Below are positions 34,334 through 43,126 of a stretch of 64,000 nucleotides of DNA, one piece after another (position 1 is the stretch's first letter; each line of letters starts with the position of its first letter). The notes beneath the pieces are model-generated. The model ran no database searches, had not been told where the DNA came from, and was given only the letters and a program-made list of their open reading frames with translations. Position numbers and translations under genes: made by a program. The DNA comes from CAWJHE01 sp963842455 (GTDB taxonomy: Bacteria > Chloroflexota > Anaerolineae > Anaerolineales > UBA4823). The stretch spans positions 558,001-622,000 of the forward strand of contig CAWJHE010000006.1 of assembly GCA_963842455.1 (NCBI GenBank). The letters are read 5' to 3'.

Positions 34334-34413
34334 TCTCTTGACAGCCAGGTAGAAAATACCTGGGCTCAACTTAGAAGAAATCCATTGCTTTTGGGTTAGT
34401 TCCGACTAAATCG

Positions 34414-35925
34414 ATGAATAGAAACTCTAAGATTCAGCTCTCAATCATTGTTTTCATTTCAATCATCCTGTTAACAATCTCAGCAATGAAATTGAGTTTT
34501 TGGGAAGATGAGACCTATACTGCCACCCAATCCCAAAAACCTGTTGCTGAGCTTCTTGTAAGTACACATTCAGATGTCCATCCAGTGTTACCCCTGTTGG
34601 TTGCTTCGTTCTGGGGTGGGCTATTTGGTTACGACGAGATAGGTTTACGCTCATTATCGATCTTATTATCTGGACTGAACTTACTGTTTACTTTTCTTCT
34701 GGCGAGAGATTTATTTGATGCATCCACGGCTATTCTTGCAGCAGCCATTCTTTCGATTTCCCCGCTGTTTATCATGTTTGGTCACCAGGCACGTTATTAT
34801 TCGATGATGATGTTTGGGACCCTGGTTCTGGTGCTGTTGCTCAGGTATTATCTCAGAACGCAACGTACCATCTATCTGGTGCTCTATGCTTTCTCTGCTG
34901 GATTGATAACCTACATCTCCTATACCGCGTTCTCGGTAATCATCGCCGCGAATCTGTGGTGGCTTTTTTCCTGGATTCGGACCAGACCCAGGAAATTCAG
35001 TCCATTGGCGACCTGGGTGATTGCTCAAGTGGGCATTTTACTTCTCTTTTTGCCATCCGTTTCTCATATTGGATCGCTTGCAGAAAGATACTTAGGAAAT
35101 TCGGAATTGGAAATTGGGATCACTGAGCTGTTTAAACGAGGTCTTTATTTATTCTTTACTTATTCAGTTGGTCAAACTCTCTCTCCCCTGAATCCATTGT
35201 CATGGATTGGTTGTGCCCTGGTTGCCAGCCTGGTTGTACTGGCTCTCTACAGACGGCGTGATCAACGATCCCTTTGGTTTGTTGTCCTGTTCTTAGGCGT
35301 GATCGTGATGGCCAACCTCCTGATTAGCTTTCTGAGTAGCTGGCTCTCTCAAATCTGGCAGAATTTACCGCATTGGTCTTTTTATGCATTGCCGTTTTGG
35401 GCGATACTTCTGGGTTCAGGACTCTCCAAATTGGATACAAAATGGTCGGTTGCAGCAAAAATTGCCCTACTTGTTGTATATGGTGCAGCCTTTCTGAATT
35501 ACTATTCTGGCCGGCAATTTATCCAGCCCATCTATGCAACACCCTGGAAAGAAATTTTTACGAATATTGACGAAAACTCCTCATCAAAAATGGCGCTGGT
35601 TTGTCGCGGCAGTGATGTGGCTTGTCGATATTACGCCCAAAGATTCGGTTTTTCAACCAATCTTATTTCGGACGTAAGGGATATTCCTTATGATCAGATC
35701 GACCAGGTTTGGTTAATTCAGATCAACTTGGGACAGGTGAGATCCGCCTCTGGTAATGACGATGCGATCCTGGAAGGTCTGTCTAGCCATTATACAAATC
35801 ACGAAATCTTTCCATACGCCCGCCAAGATGATTCGCTGCGCTGGCTGAAGAAAGAATATCTTGGTCAGGAGGACTACGAATATCGGGTAATGGTATTTCA
35901 CTTTTTTACCCCTGTTAATCCCTGA
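34414..35925 (+). CDS. GT-C membrane glycosyltransferase (ArnT/PMT-like)
   Basis: 503 residues. N-terminal helix then FWEDETYTATQ, the acidic D-E-type motif of the first GT-C loop, followed by HSDVHPVLPLLVASFWGGLFGYDEIGLR, typical of dolichyl-P-mannose-type (PMT/ArnT, GT39/83) enzymes. About ten helices to residue 370, then a C-terminal soluble domain (about 380-500). No Shine-Dalgarno is visible before the ATG. It ends the forward exopolysaccharide-type run. The GT2 enzyme at 20.3 kb could supply its polyprenyl-phosphate sugar. Confidence 0.82.
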   Translation: MNRNSKIQLSIIVFISIILLTISAMKLSFWEDETYTATQSQKPVAELLVSTHSDVHPVLPLLVASFWGGLFGYDEIGLRSLSILLSGLNLLFTFLLARDLFDASTAILAAAILSISPLFIMFGHQARYYSMMMFGTLVLVLLLRYYLRTQRTIYLVLYAFSAGLITYISYTAFSVIIAANLWWLFSWIRTRPRKFSPLATWVIAQVGILLLFLPSVSHIGSLAERYLGNSELEIGITELFKRGLYLFFTYSVGQTLSPLNPLSWIGCALVASLVVLALYRRRDQRSLWFVVLFLGVIVMANLLISFLSSWLSQIWQNLPHWSFYALPFWAILLGSGLSKLDTKWSVAAKIALLVVYGAAFLNYYSGRQFIQPIYATPWKEIFTNIDENSSSKMALVCRGSDVACRYYAQRFGFSTNLISDVRDIPYDQIDQVWLIQINLGQVRSASGNDDAILEGLSSHYTNHEIFPYARQDDSLRWLKKEYLGQEDYEYRVMVFHFFTPVNP

Positions 35926-36058
35926 CAATCTTTAAAAGACATTGCTACCAGCGCCTGGACCAGTCGCCATAATCATCTTAAGGCGGTGGTTGCTGGCTCT
36001 ACTGAATCGAGTGTGTTGCCTGTACTAAATGTCGAATGGACTTGCCCTTATTTGGACG

Positions 36059-38125
36059 CTAATTTATCTTTTTCAACAAAGCTTGAATGGCAGCCTCCAG
36101 GACGGTATCTGTCTCACCTGAGGCGCTCTCAAGGGTAACCGGTACCACGATTTCAGGTAGCACTCCTTGCCCTTCAATGAATAATTTACCATCCAGGGTT
36201 TCTGGCCGTCCAGTGGGAAACTGCAAGGAGATATCGCCTGGTAACTTATATTGGCCGCGCCCCACTTCACCAAAAGCACCAGCAGTTGGGTAGTGTCCGA
36301 CCAGGATCGCGCGCCCTCCATAGCTCAGTGCATAGGCGAAGCCTTCGCAAGCGCTAACACAATCTGGACCGATCAAGACAGCTATCATCCCATCGTAGGT
36401 AACAGGCGAAGGGTGTAGCGTTGCTGGGTCCTTGCTATATTCGAATGTCTCAGTTTTGTGACTGTAATAGGCGCTCCGATAAAGCGAAATTTCTTCATCA
36501 AAGAAGTAACCCGCGAAATCCAGGGCTAGTCCCAGCGAGCCGCCGCCATTGTGGCGTAAATCGATGATCACAGCAGGGACCTGTTCTTCTTGTAAGCCGG
36601 TGATATAGTGTTCCCACAGGCGGGCCATTAATTGGTAGTCGTCACTGAAGGTCGTGATGCGGATATACCCTATTTCGCTCTCTTTGAGCATTTTTCCCTC
36701 AATGGGAAGGGCTAACAGGTCGTCCGAAAATACACTGATGAGTCGAAACACCGTTTCGTATTCTGATGTTGACTTTAATGAACTCTTCTTTTCGATGGAT
36801 TCATTTGGGTTGATGTAGGTGATTGCGATCGTTGTTTGAGGCTCAGTCCTGGTAAGAAAACCGGTCTGGGCAATCCTGTGTGTATGCTGGGTGGAGTATG
36901 GGCCAAACCCGGGTTTCACTCTTGAGATAGCCTCTGACACAGGCTCTCCATCCCACAGGACAATCTCAGCACCAGGAAGGATGCCGGCTGCATCTGCTGG
37001 CATATCTGGTATAACCTCTGTCGCAATCACTTTCCCATTGCTTAGCTCCGTGAGCAACAATCCAAACCCGCCACCGTATTGTTCATAAAATACATCGCCA
37101 TTAAAAGAGACATTGGCATGCCCATCCGGCAGACTTTGGCTAAATTCCTGAACCACGCGAAAGAAACTTTCATCATCTTTCGCTTTTTGGGCTCGATTGA
37201 GAAACTCTGACCGTAATGATTGCCAGTCGATTTGTTTTTCCACAGTAAAGGGGTATTCCTGCGATACTTTGTTGAACATGGCTTCAAATGCTTCGCCATA
37301 ATCCAAATCTGATAAATCGTTCATGGCAACTACCCCTTCAACCAGGTTGATTGAAGGGTTCTGTTCTTTAAAAAATCGAAATGGCTCTTCATTGAGATCA
37401 ACCAGGTTGTAACCAGCGGAGATGCTAGCTGTGGGGTCGTCCTCAGTGAACAGGAGGCCATCAACACCAAACCCGGTCGGAAACTGTTGATCCATATCTG
37501 GCGCCCAGACGATCAAAGTGCCGCCAGTGATCTCATATTCGTTTTCTGGGTCAGTAATGGTGGATGCATACGCCGTCGACCAGCCTGTCCCATCACGCGG
37601 CTCCAGGAAAGGATCACCCCAGGTGTTTGACCAGTAGGCGATGGCGAAAACCTGGACGCCCTGATCAGTTTGGTTGTTCTGATCCACATCCACGAAAGTG
37701 CCCTGGGGAACGGAAGGCAAAGAAAGATAATACTGGAGCTCTTCATCATCCACAATTTCAACCGGACCAATAATCTGACTTTGCAATCGAAACTGGAAAT
37801 CCTTGTTTCGATTGACAAAACCTGCCTGGTCTTCCAGCATCACGAATGGTTCCGCAAAGGAATTGATGAAGAATGGGGATGAATATTCAATGGATCCGCT
37901 AATGAATACTGGTTCCTGAGAATTGTCTTGCGTTATCTGAATAGGGTTGTCTGGCAAAGCAGTTGGTGACACCCTGGGAGTTGGGATCGAAGCGGCTGTT
38001 TGGGTGGATTTGATCTCTGTCGGGGTTTTGGTTGCTTGGGTGGGTGGTAAGCTCAGGGTGCATGCCAGGGCCGTGAGGATGATCGTCGCGAGTGCCAGGT
38101 GAACCAGCGCAGAATTCTTTTTCAT
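36059..38125 (-). CDS. Lipoprotein S41-family peptidase with PDZ domain
   Basis: About 688 residues from ATG 38125, which has GGAG 6 nt upstream; ATG 38137 overlapping the PhaR stop is the alternative. Signal peptide LATIILTALAC ends in a lipobox Cys, followed by a Thr/Pro-rich linker. Residues about 60-280 are beta-rich and unassigned. A PDZ-like part (GFGLLLTELSNGKVIATEVIPDMPADAAGILPGAEI) precedes the peptidase core: DLRHNGGGSLGLAL and VSACEGFAYALS, where the S-A-x-E serine matches S41. The Lys expected downstream (G-K-G of CtpA) reads TAGAFG instead, so either a Ser-His-type S41B mechanism or a degenerate enzyme. Acts on the cell surface. Confidence 0.85.
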   Translation of the reverse strand: MKKNSALVHLALATIILTALACTLSLPPTQATKTPTEIKSTQTAASIPTPRVSPTALPDNPIQITQDNSQEPVFISGSIEYSSPFFINSFAEPFVMLEDQAGFVNRNKDFQFRLQSQIIGPVEIVDDEELQYYLSLPSVPQGTFVDVDQNNQTDQGVQVFAIAYWSNTWGDPFLEPRDGTGWSTAYASTITDPENEYEITGGTLIVWAPDMDQQFPTGFGVDGLLFTEDDPTASISAGYNLVDLNEEPFRFFKEQNPSINLVEGVVAMNDLSDLDYGEAFEAMFNKVSQEYPFTVEKQIDWQSLRSEFLNRAQKAKDDESFFRVVQEFSQSLPDGHANVSFNGDVFYEQYGGGFGLLLTELSNGKVIATEVIPDMPADAAGILPGAEIVLWDGEPVSEAISRVKPGFGPYSTQHTHRIAQTGFLTRTEPQTTIAITYINPNESIEKKSSLKSTSEYETVFRLISVFSDDLLALPIEGKMLKESEIGYIRITTFSDDYQLMARLWEHYITGLQEEQVPAVIIDLRHNGGGSLGLALDFAGYFFDEEISLYRSAYYSHKTETFEYSKDPATLHPSPVTYDGMIAVLIGPDCVSACEGFAYALSYGGRAILVGHYPTAGAFGEVGRGQYKLPGDISLQFPTGRPETLDGKLFIEGQGVLPEIVVPVTLESASGETDTVLEAAIQALLKKIN

Positions 38126-38136
38126 TTTCATCTCCA

Positions 38137-38721
38137 TTAAATTTCTCTTACTGGTACGGATAAGCTCTCCAGCTTATGAAATAGGTCATGTAATTGTCCG
38201 TCAAGCACCTGCAGATCATTTTGGGAAGGTACGCCATATTGATCCAAGTAGGTCTCTAGCTCCTCATAAGTAAGGAGAATGGCTGGCGTCTGATCCCAAT
38301 GGTCCTCTAGATCTCTGGTTTTTAGAGATATAAGCTTTTGGGCAAGGTTTTGTGCGTCTGTTTTTGAAAGCTGCTTGTTTTGAGCAAGAAACTCAACTCT
38401 GCGGGTTATCTCGTGGTCAATTAGCTGGTTGATGTAGGTGGAGAAAATAATTTGTATCTCATTGATTTTTTCTTCGTCTCTACCAGCTCGGATCAGTTTT
38501 TCTAAGAGAACGAGCGAGACCATTCCAGTGTTTCTTTTTTCTTGCTCCAGGATAATTTGGCTGAGCGTGCGCGTGGTGACATCTTCTCCAGAAGAATGTT
38601 CAACAACTTGAACAGTCTCACCGTTGCGAATAAGCTCGGCGATTTGTTCGAGGGTAATATATTGTTTATTATCTAAATGATATAACTTGCGGTTAGGATA
38701 CCGTTTGATAACCGCCATCAC
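38137..38721 (-). CDS. phaR: PhaR-type polyhydroxyalkanoate synthesis regulator
   Basis: 194 residues. N-terminal PHB/PHA accumulation regulator domain: IKRYPNRKLYHLDNKQYITLEQIAELI, then VVEHSSGEDVTTRTLSQIILEQE, the strongest family signature. The remaining part is helical. In Proteobacteria PhaR represses phasin genes and binds both DNA and PHA. It overlaps the phasin-like gene by 4 nt and precedes the S41 lipoprotein gene directly (TAATG junction). No phaC, phaA or phaB is in the window, so the link to PHA storage rests on homology. Confidence 0.92.
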   Translation of the reverse strand: MMAVIKRYPNRKLYHLDNKQYITLEQIAELIRNGETVQVVEHSSGEDVTTRTLSQIILEQEKRNTGMVSLVLLEKLIRAGRDEEKINEIQIIFSTYINQLIDHEITRRVEFLAQNKQLSKTDAQNLAQKLISLKTRDLEDHWDQTPAILLTYEELETYLDQYGVPSQNDLQVLDGQLHDLFHKLESLSVPVREI

Positions 38722-39101
38722 TCACTCTGTCGGTCGATCATCTCGTCTAGCTTTTTTGACAGGGATGAGATTCTCTCATTCAGGGTCTCCACATCGGCTT
38801 TAGTCGGAATGCTAAGGCGTTTCAGCATAAACTCCAAGCGCCTGGTAACCAAATCTTCTGCTTTACCCAGGTTGGTCTTTCGACGATCTCTGATTTCTTC
38901 CATCAGTTTTCGGCCATCAGTCTCAGCAATTTCGCCTCTCTCTATCAAGCGATGAACAAAATCCTCAATCTCTTCCTGGGCTAAAGCCATGGCTCCAACA
39001 CTGGCTAACAATACTTTCCGTGTTGTTTCGAAGAAGGGGAAGTTCTTGTTAGAATTTCCACTCTTGTCTTCCGTTGTTTCGTTTTCATCCATTGTGCTCA
39101 T
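38718..39101 (-). CDS. Phasin-like helical protein (PHA granule-associated family)
   Basis: 127 residues. A hydrophobic-amphipathic helix KVLLASVGAMALAQEEIEDFVHRLIERGEI is followed by RKLMEEIRDRR and a C-terminal heptad region (SKADVETLNERISSLSKKLDEM-like) predicted as coiled coil. This layout is that of the poly(hydroxyalkanoate) granule-associated protein family (PhaI/PhaF-type N-terminus). It has AGGAAAGGA before the ATG. Partner of the overlapping PhaR gene. The same fold occurs in Chloroflexota without PHA synthesis, so granule binding is an inference. Confidence 0.8.
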   Translation of the reverse strand: MSTMDENETTEDKSGNSNKNFPFFETTRKVLLASVGAMALAQEEIEDFVHRLIERGEIAETDGRKLMEEIRDRRKTNLGKAEDLVTRRLEFMLKRLSIPTKADVETLNERISSLSKKLDEMIDRQSE

Positions 39102-39329
39102 GTTTATTCCTTTCCTAAAAAGAGCAAAAACCTATATTAACTTATCGCATTACGTGGGTCGTACAAAATGATCCTAAGATGAAATCTCAAAAAAAGAAAG
39201 CTTAACGTACTTGGCGAGCTTTTTAGAGATCAATCAGGAAATCGCCTGTAAATTCTTCATCAATTATAACGCATTGCGTCATGGAAATACTTCTGACTGG
39301 AGCATGAATGTTAATTGTGTTCAAAATTG

Positions 39330-39358
39330 TTGACAGGAAACGAGAATCAATGTATAAG
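39330..39358 (+). promoter_or_regulatory. Consensus promoter of the phosphoesterase gene, leaderless arrangement
   Basis: TTGACA (39330-39335), 17-base spacer, TATAAG (39353-39358); the ATG at 39365 begins 7 nt after the box and no Shine-Dalgarno is present. Predicted transcript begins at the start codon. Confidence 0.75.
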
Positions 39359-39364
39359 CGATAA

Positions 39365-40033
39365 ATGGGTAATTTGATAAAGGTTCTATCTTTAAGCGAT
39401 CAGGTAGTTCCGTATATCCATTCTCCCTATTTGCCGAATTATATACAAGATATCGATCTAATCATTGGGTGCGGGGACTTACCTTATTACTACCTGGAAT
39501 TTATTCTGAGTATGCTCGATGCTCCGTTGTTCTATGTAAGGGGCAACCACGACAAAATCGTCGAGTATAGCCCGGAAGGACAGCAAAGAATTGGACCGCA
39601 TGGGGGAGTTGATTTGCATCGCAATGTAATACGATGTGGAGACTTAACGCTGGCAGGTGTTGATGGTTGTTTGCGTTATAGACCTGGTCCCTATCAATAC
39701 TCACACACCGATATGTGGATGCATGTTTTTTCCCTGATTCCCAGACTATTTGTGAATCGATTACGGTGTGGGCGTTATCTGGATATGTTTGTAACACATG
39801 CTCCTGCGGCTGGTATTCATGACGCATCAGATGTCCCTCACCAGGGCATCAAAGCCTTTCGGTGGTTTATAAAAGTATTCCAACCAACCTATCATTTTCA
39901 TGGTCATATTCATGTCTATCGTCCCGATACTGTGGTAACGACGGTTACCGGATCGACAACCGTGATGAATACCTATAAATATCGTTTGACAGAGTTCCTT
40001 TTACCAGATCGGAATACTCGATCTAACGGGTGA
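39365..40033 (+). CDS. Calcineurin-like metallophosphoesterase
   Basis: 222 residues. IIGCGDLPYYY (GD motif), YVRGNHDK (GNHD), a late FVTHAPA and FHGHIHVYRP (GHxH) give most of the two-metal site. The first D-x-H motif of the fold reads SLSDQVVP, with the Asp but no His, as in one known subgroup of these enzymes. No membrane segment. It starts without a leader and ends in TGATG, shared with the next start codon, so it is coupled to the ParB-like gene. Substrate (nucleotide, phosphodiester or protein) is unknown. Confidence 0.85.
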   Translation: MGNLIKVLSLSDQVVPYIHSPYLPNYIQDIDLIIGCGDLPYYYLEFILSMLDAPLFYVRGNHDKIVEYSPEGQQRIGPHGGVDLHRNVIRCGDLTLAGVDGCLRYRPGPYQYSHTDMWMHVFSLIPRLFVNRLRCGRYLDMFVTHAPAAGIHDASDVPHQGIKAFRWFIKVFQPTYHFHGHIHVYRPDTVVTTVTGSTTVMNTYKYRLTEFLLPDRNTRSNG

Positions 40034-41379
40034 TGCATATGTATTCGAAAGTTAGGGCTCAGGAGGACTTTGAAAAAGCTGCCTCAAAAGGATCATTGCA
40101 TCGAATACTCAGCCGATTAACCGGTAGTAGTAATCAATTACTTCCTTTTGATGAAGTTCGGGAACGATTACCTGTTCACGGACAGCATTACCTTGGCGGT
40201 CAACAAGTTGAAATCTCAAAAATTATTGGCAGCCTGGGTAGATATCATGATTTTGATCGAATATTCTTGCCTATACAACGCAGGACAAAAGAAAGATGGG
40301 TGAGTATCGATCAGGCTCACTATGAGAGTATCTCCCTGCCTCCAGTAGAATTATACAAGATCGGAGAGATTTACTTTGTTAAAGATGGAAATCATCGTGT
40401 ATCCGTAGCTCGCCAACGCGGCCAGCAATATATTGACGCGATTGTGATTGAGATCGAGACACCAATCGTTTTTACACCCGACACTACCGCTGATGATCTT
40501 AAGCTGCAAAAAAAGAAACATCTTTTTTATGAACAAACCAACATAACAACCCTTCGGCCTGATTCAGTGATTGAATTTTCAAATCCAGACTTATACGACC
40601 TGGCTCTGGAACATATTGAGAAACATCGCTGGTATTTGGGTGAGGAAACATCTCGGGAAGTAGAATATTATCAGGCGGTTGAGTCTTGGTTTGATCAAGT
40701 TTACATGCCTTTATTGTTGTTGGTTCAAGAAAGTAACTTAATCAAGGATTTTCCAGGCGCAAGGGAAGCTGATTTATGCTTATGGCTGATGCAATACCAA
40801 AGTTTCCTGGGAGAAGCCCTGCAGGGCAAACAGGATGCACCAAGAGATATGGTGATCACTGAAGCGGCTCAACAATTGTTAGCAGATTATCCCCTGCCGG
40901 CTGTGAAAAGGATACTTACAATACTGGAGCGCACGGGATGGTTGGATTCTCTGCTATTACGACAGGAACAAGCTGACTTTTTTATCAAGACGAATATTTT
41001 AGAAATTAGACCGAAAGCGGAAATTAAAACATCCTTATCAGGACAGTATTCACGCCTGGTGGAACATATTGCCGCACATCGTTGGTACCTTGGGGAGCAA
41101 CGTAACTCAGAGGTTCTTTATTCTGAGGCGCTTGCTTCCTGGTACGACCATGTTTATATGCCATTGATTGAAGTCATCCGTGAACAAAATATCCTGGCCT
41201 CATTTCCCGGTCGGACCGAAACAGATCTTTATTTATGGATTATTTCCCATCAATGGATTTTGAAGACTCAATATGGGGAACAGCTATCCACCAGAGAAGT
41301 TGTGCTTCAGTATGCACAAAACTTCTCTGGTTCTAATCTAAAGAGATTAATCAAGAAACTGTTGGGTAGAAAATCCTGA
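40033..41379 (+). CDS. ParB-like protein with two copies of an H-R-W-Y-L-G-E module
   Basis: 448 residues from ATG 40033, whose A is shared with the upstream stop (GTG 40030 and ATG 40039 are alternatives). Residues about 20-145 are a ParB/Srx-like core with VELYKIGEIYFVKDGNHRVSVAR (catalytic-type R-V-S-V near 121-128). Two copies of a 65-residue module follow, at about 190-255 and 340-405: H-x3-HRWYLGE, a REV/SEV, EAxxxW, VYMPL, FPGxxExDLxLW. The module resembles the C-terminal end of DUF4032. A helical linker joins them. The stop is 4 nt from the convergent paralogue. No helix-turn-helix like ParB DNA-binding domain is visible. Function unknown; no name known to me. Confidence 0.75.
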   Translation: MHMYSKVRAQEDFEKAASKGSLHRILSRLTGSSNQLLPFDEVRERLPVHGQHYLGGQQVEISKIIGSLGRYHDFDRIFLPIQRRTKERWVSIDQAHYESISLPPVELYKIGEIYFVKDGNHRVSVARQRGQQYIDAIVIEIETPIVFTPDTTADDLKLQKKKHLFYEQTNITTLRPDSVIEFSNPDLYDLALEHIEKHRWYLGEETSREVEYYQAVESWFDQVYMPLLLLVQESNLIKDFPGAREADLCLWLMQYQSFLGEALQGKQDAPRDMVITEAAQQLLADYPLPAVKRILTILERTGWLDSLLLRQEQADFFIKTNILEIRPKAEIKTSLSGQYSRLVEHIAAHRWYLGEQRNSEVLYSEALASWYDHVYMPLIEVIREQNILASFPGRTETDLYLWIISHQWILKTQYGEQLSTREVVLQYAQNFSGSNLKRLIKKLLGRKS

Positions 41380-41383
41380 AACC

Positions 41384-43126
41384 CTACTTGCATATGACTA
41401 CTGGACGGGCGCTTTCGCGCAGGACCTGGTCAACCGTGCTACCAATGACGACCTGGAAAAGTGGATTTGCACCGTATCCCCCTAAAATCAACAAATCACA
41501 ATCTAGATCGGTTGCCAGTTTCAAGATCGTTTCGGCGACAGGTTTTTCTTTAAGATGATAATCTGCTTGTATATTCCTGGCTTGCAGGTATTGGCGTGCC
41601 TGGTCCAGGACGTGTTTTCCTACATGCCCATTTTCCGAAATGCTGATCACTGTGAGTTCAATCCCCCAGTTGCATGCCAGGTAGGCTGCCAGGTACAGCG
41701 CTTCGATTGACTTCGGACTTCCATCAAAAGCCAGGAGTGCTGAGTGAATATTGCGGCTGCTCTGTGGGGCAACAAATAATGGACGGGGGCAGCGCCTGAC
41801 CAGATCGTGAAATCCTGCACTCAATTTGGCTAAGAACCTGTCTTGAGTCGGATAGGATAAATTCGTGATCACAAGATCGGTCCCTGTTGCGTAGGTACAA
41901 ATTTGATCCACAATCTCTCCCTGCGTGATGGTCAGGTCACCGCCGATCCCAGCTTCTTTACATTGCCGATTAAAACGTTCTTTTATTTGCAAAAGAGCAG
42001 GGTCCTCATTTGTTATAGATGTTGATGTCACGTGTAGACCATGCAGAGTTGCGTTTTCTTTTTGAGCGACGAAGATAGCCTGTTCTAGGGCATGCCAACC
42101 ATCATCTTTTCCATTGACCGGTACGAGGATGTCTGTAAATAGATGATGTTCTAAATTCAGAGCTTTGACCTCGGAAACCTGTTTCTGATCCACGGTATCT
42201 GTTTCAACTTTGTCTGGGATCATCAACTGGTTTAATTTCTCGCCGATCCAGGAGAAAAAATTCTTCTCGAAAATCCCATGTTGCTCTGCTAAATCCGAGG
42301 CTGCGTATTCTGTCTTAATCTGCCAGCCGAGCTGTTCTTCCAGTTCTGCACGATGTTTGGCAATCCACAAATAAAGGTCGGTCTCTGTCCGGTAGGGAAA
42401 GTGGCGCAAGATACCTTGAGCACGGATGATTTCTACCATTGGCATATAAACAGCCTTATGCCAGTGCGCGGCTGCTTCAACGTAAGATATTTCCCTTTGA
42501 TATTCCAAGCCCATGTAATAACGATGAACATCTATATGTTCGATAATTATTTGATATTGACCCGGAATGGTGGTTGAAAGGTCAGGTTTGGGGGTTAACT
42601 GATCGAGCAAGGTTTTTTCCAGGAACATGGCATATTCAGCCTTCAGGATCAGGTCATCTGGGCGGGTTTCTGGTGTGAGTGGAATACTCGTTTGTACTTC
42701 GGTAACATAGGCTTGAATATCGGTTGCTCCAAGCTGGCGTGCAACGGATACACGGTGATTGCCATCCTTCACGAAATAGGTTTCACCGATTTTATAAACT
42801 TCAATGGGCGGTAACCCCACCAATCCTGATGCAGCGATCTTTACCCGCGCCCAGCGCTCTGGACGGATTTCGCGGCGAGGCAAGAAGTCCCTGGTGAAAT
42901 CCGTATATCTTCCCACGCTCCCGACGATGGAAGTCAACGGTATATCCCTCAAGCCAATATCAGCGCTGGTCTGCAATCTTAGCTTTTGCTTCACTTCATC
43001 AAAAGAAAGCAATTGCGTTTGTTCACCGGTAATCCGGCTAATGAGCTCTTTTAAATCTGCCTGGCTTCTAGCTCGCCGGAAATCGGCGATCGCGGTACTG
43101 ATTTCTCTATTTTCTGATTCGTCCAT
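41384..43126 (-). CDS. ParB-like protein fused to two universal-stress-protein (UspA) domains
   Basis: 580 residues. The N-terminal ParB-like core (residues about 20-145, VYKIGETYFVKDGNHRVSVARQLG) and one H-R-Y-Y-M-G module (190-256, ending FPYRTETDLYLWI) are clearly paralogous to the convergent gene. A linker to about 325 leads to UspA domain 1 (328-455) and UspA domain 2 (461-580). Domain 2 keeps the ATP motif GGYGANPLFQVVIGST (G-x2-G-x9-G-S/T); domain 1 reads TNLSYPTQDRFLAKLS, without it, so only the second is likely to bind ATP. Soluble. Shadow Shine-Dalgarno is weak; a TATAGA lies 8 nt upstream of the ATG. Stress or nucleotide signalling is a guess. Confidence 0.85.
   Translation of the reverse strand: MDESENREISTAIADFRRARSQADLKELISRITGEQTQLLSFDEVKQKLRLQTSADIGLRDIPLTSIVGSVGRYTDFTRDFLPRREIRPERWARVKIAASGLVGLPPIEVYKIGETYFVKDGNHRVSVARQLGATDIQAYVTEVQTSIPLTPETRPDDLILKAEYAMFLEKTLLDQLTPKPDLSTTIPGQYQIIIEHIDVHRYYMGLEYQREISYVEAAAHWHKAVYMPMVEIIRAQGILRHFPYRTETDLYLWIAKHRAELEEQLGWQIKTEYAASDLAEQHGIFEKNFFSWIGEKLNQLMIPDKVETDTVDQKQVSEVKALNLEHHLFTDILVPVNGKDDGWHALEQAIFVAQKENATLHGLHVTSTSITNEDPALLQIKERFNRQCKEAGIGGDLTITQGEIVDQICTYATGTDLVITNLSYPTQDRFLAKLSAGFHDLVRRCPRPLFVAPQSSRNIHSALLAFDGSPKSIEALYLAAYLACNWGIELTVISISENGHVGKHVLDQARQYLQARNIQADYHLKEKPVAETILKLATDLDCDLLILGGYGANPLFQVVIGSTVDQVLRESARPVVICK

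Noticed and set aside
34343..34366. Hairpin with loop GAAAA between the two GT-C genes
   Set aside because: Seven paired bases plus a bulge and no T-run after it; not convincing as a terminator.
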